Source: Rhabdaerophilum calidifontis (GTDB taxonomy: Bacteria; Pseudomonadota; Alphaproteobacteria; Rhizobiales; Beijerinckiaceae). Taken from it: DNA of 64,000 nucleotides. The notes under the pieces were generated by a model, which had not been told where the DNA came from, searched no databases, and worked only from the letters and a program-made list of their open reading frames with translations. A program made the translations under genes and the position numbers. The stretch covers positions 186,001 through 250,000 of the forward strand of contig NZ_VTRS01000003.1 in assembly GCF_008641065.1 (NCBI RefSeq), given 5' to 3'. This document shows, in pieces, positions 63,417 to 64,000 of the stretch (positions are counted from its first letter, which is position 1; each line of letters begins with the position of its first letter).

Positions 63417-64000
63417 ATGCCCGTCTCCGACCCCGCCCTGCTGCCGATCCTGACCCGTCTTGCCGAGGCACTGGAGCGCATCGCCCCACCGCCGCCGCCC
63501 GCACCCGATTTCACCGCCGCCGACGGGTTCCTCTGGCTTGCTTCGGAAAGACGCCTCCGGCCGGTGCCGGCGATTGCGCGGGTGCCGATCGCGCTGCTCA
63601 GGGGCATCGACCATGTCCGCGACATCCTCGTCGCCAATACGCGGCGCTTCGCACGCGGGCTTCCGGCCAACAACGTGCTGCTCTGGGGCGCGCGCGGCAT
63701 GGGCAAATCCTCGCTCGTCAAGGCCGCCCATGCCGAGATGCGCGCGGAAGGCCACCCGCTGAAGCTGATCGAGATTTCCCGCGAGGATATCGAAAGCCTT
63801 CCGGCGCTGATGAACCTGCTGCGGCCGGCACCGTTCCGCTTCATCCTGTTCTGCGACGATCTCTCGTTCGATGCCGGCGAGAACGCCTACAAATCCCTGA
63901 AAGCGGTGCTCGATGGCGGCATCGAGGGCCGACCGGAGAACGTGCTGTTCTACGCCACCTCGAACCGTCGCCACCTGCTGCCGCGCGACATGGTGGAGAA
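63417..64000 (+). CDS. DUF815 AAA-type ATPase, 3' end cut by window
   Basis: First 194 codons of a cytosolic P-loop protein. The Walker A motif is LLWGARGMGKSSLV (about 90-103) and the Walker B-like FILFCDDLSF lies near 140-149; LKAVLDGGIEGRPENVLFYATSNRRHL follows as in DUF815 family ATPases. The function is unknown. Its position opposite yajC is, as I recall, conserved in many Alphaproteobacteria. The remaining C-terminal part lies outside the window. Confidence 0.88.
   Translation, partial: MPVSDPALLPILTRLAEALERIAPPPPPAPDFTAADGFLWLASERRLRPVPAIARVPIALLRGIDHVRDILVANTRRFARGLPANNVLLWGARGMGKSSLVKAAHAEMRAEGHPLKLIEISREDIESLPALMNLLRPAPFRFILFCDDLSFDAGENAYKSLKAVLDGGIEGRPENVLFYATSNRRHLLPRDMVE

Overview
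The window is high-GC chromosomal DNA (roughly two thirds G+C by eye) from an alphaproteobacterium, most likely of the order Hyphomicrobiales (Rhizobiales). Supporting signs are an alphaproteobacterial SOS box (GAAC-N7-GAAC) before lexA, the ppiD/trp/moaC/moeA/lexA gene string, heterotetrameric sarcosine oxidase genes, a Methylobacterium-like two-subunit formate dehydrogenase, DUF1127, and the block yajC-secD-secF-NDUFAF3-like-NDUFAF6-like. The genus cannot be fixed from the sequence. Genes are densely packed on both strands. No insertion sequence, prophage or CRISPR array was seen, and only one gap exceeds 300 bases (53236-53545).

Layout: 1-2282 holds a three-gene membrane/ATP-grasp cluster (DUF350, DUF1190, glutathionylspermidine-synthase-like) cut by the window edge. 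2420-5384 is pyrG, secG, tpiA. 5550-14143 is a forward run of ppiD-like, trpE, trpG, trpD, trpC, moaC, moeA and lexA, with overlapping starts and stops from trpD to moeA. comEC (minus) converges on lexA. gltX, gltA, glmS and glmU follow. Next come a Kbp/LysM protein and tRNA-Lys(UUU).

23649-34972 is a one-carbon region: folD and soxG-A-D-(membrane protein)-B on the minus strand, divergent from a formate dehydrogenase whose diaphorase subunit is a NuoE-NuoF fusion. Together these would turn sarcosine-derived methylene-tetrahydrofolate into CO2 and NADH, apart from the formyl-THF-to-formate step, which is not in the window. moaC and moeA nearby make part of the molybdenum/tungsten cofactor that the dehydrogenase needs.

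35033-43461 holds an unknown membrane protein, the queuosine pair queA/tgt with two cyclophilins and coaD, a HAD hydrolase, a PPK2 kinase, a GNAT acetyltransferase and panC. 43575-45727 is thiC behind a TPP riboswitch with a visible promoter. 45736-53235 contains an NlpC/P60-like protein, gyrA, an HD-GYP protein, marC, a DecR-like Lrp regulator divergent from an exported rhodanese, and ssb. 53546-64000 contains a Cys-rich exported protein, uvrA, DUF1127, trmFO, the NDUFAF6-like and NDUFAF3-like genes, secF, secD, yajC and the start of a DUF815 ATPase.

The most notable observations are a Tgt that has lost three of four zinc ligands, the DUF350/DUF1190/ATP-grasp cluster, an undescribed membrane protein inside the sox operon, two complex I assembly-factor homologues beside SecDF, and a DecR-rhodanese pair with a near-consensus Lrp box.
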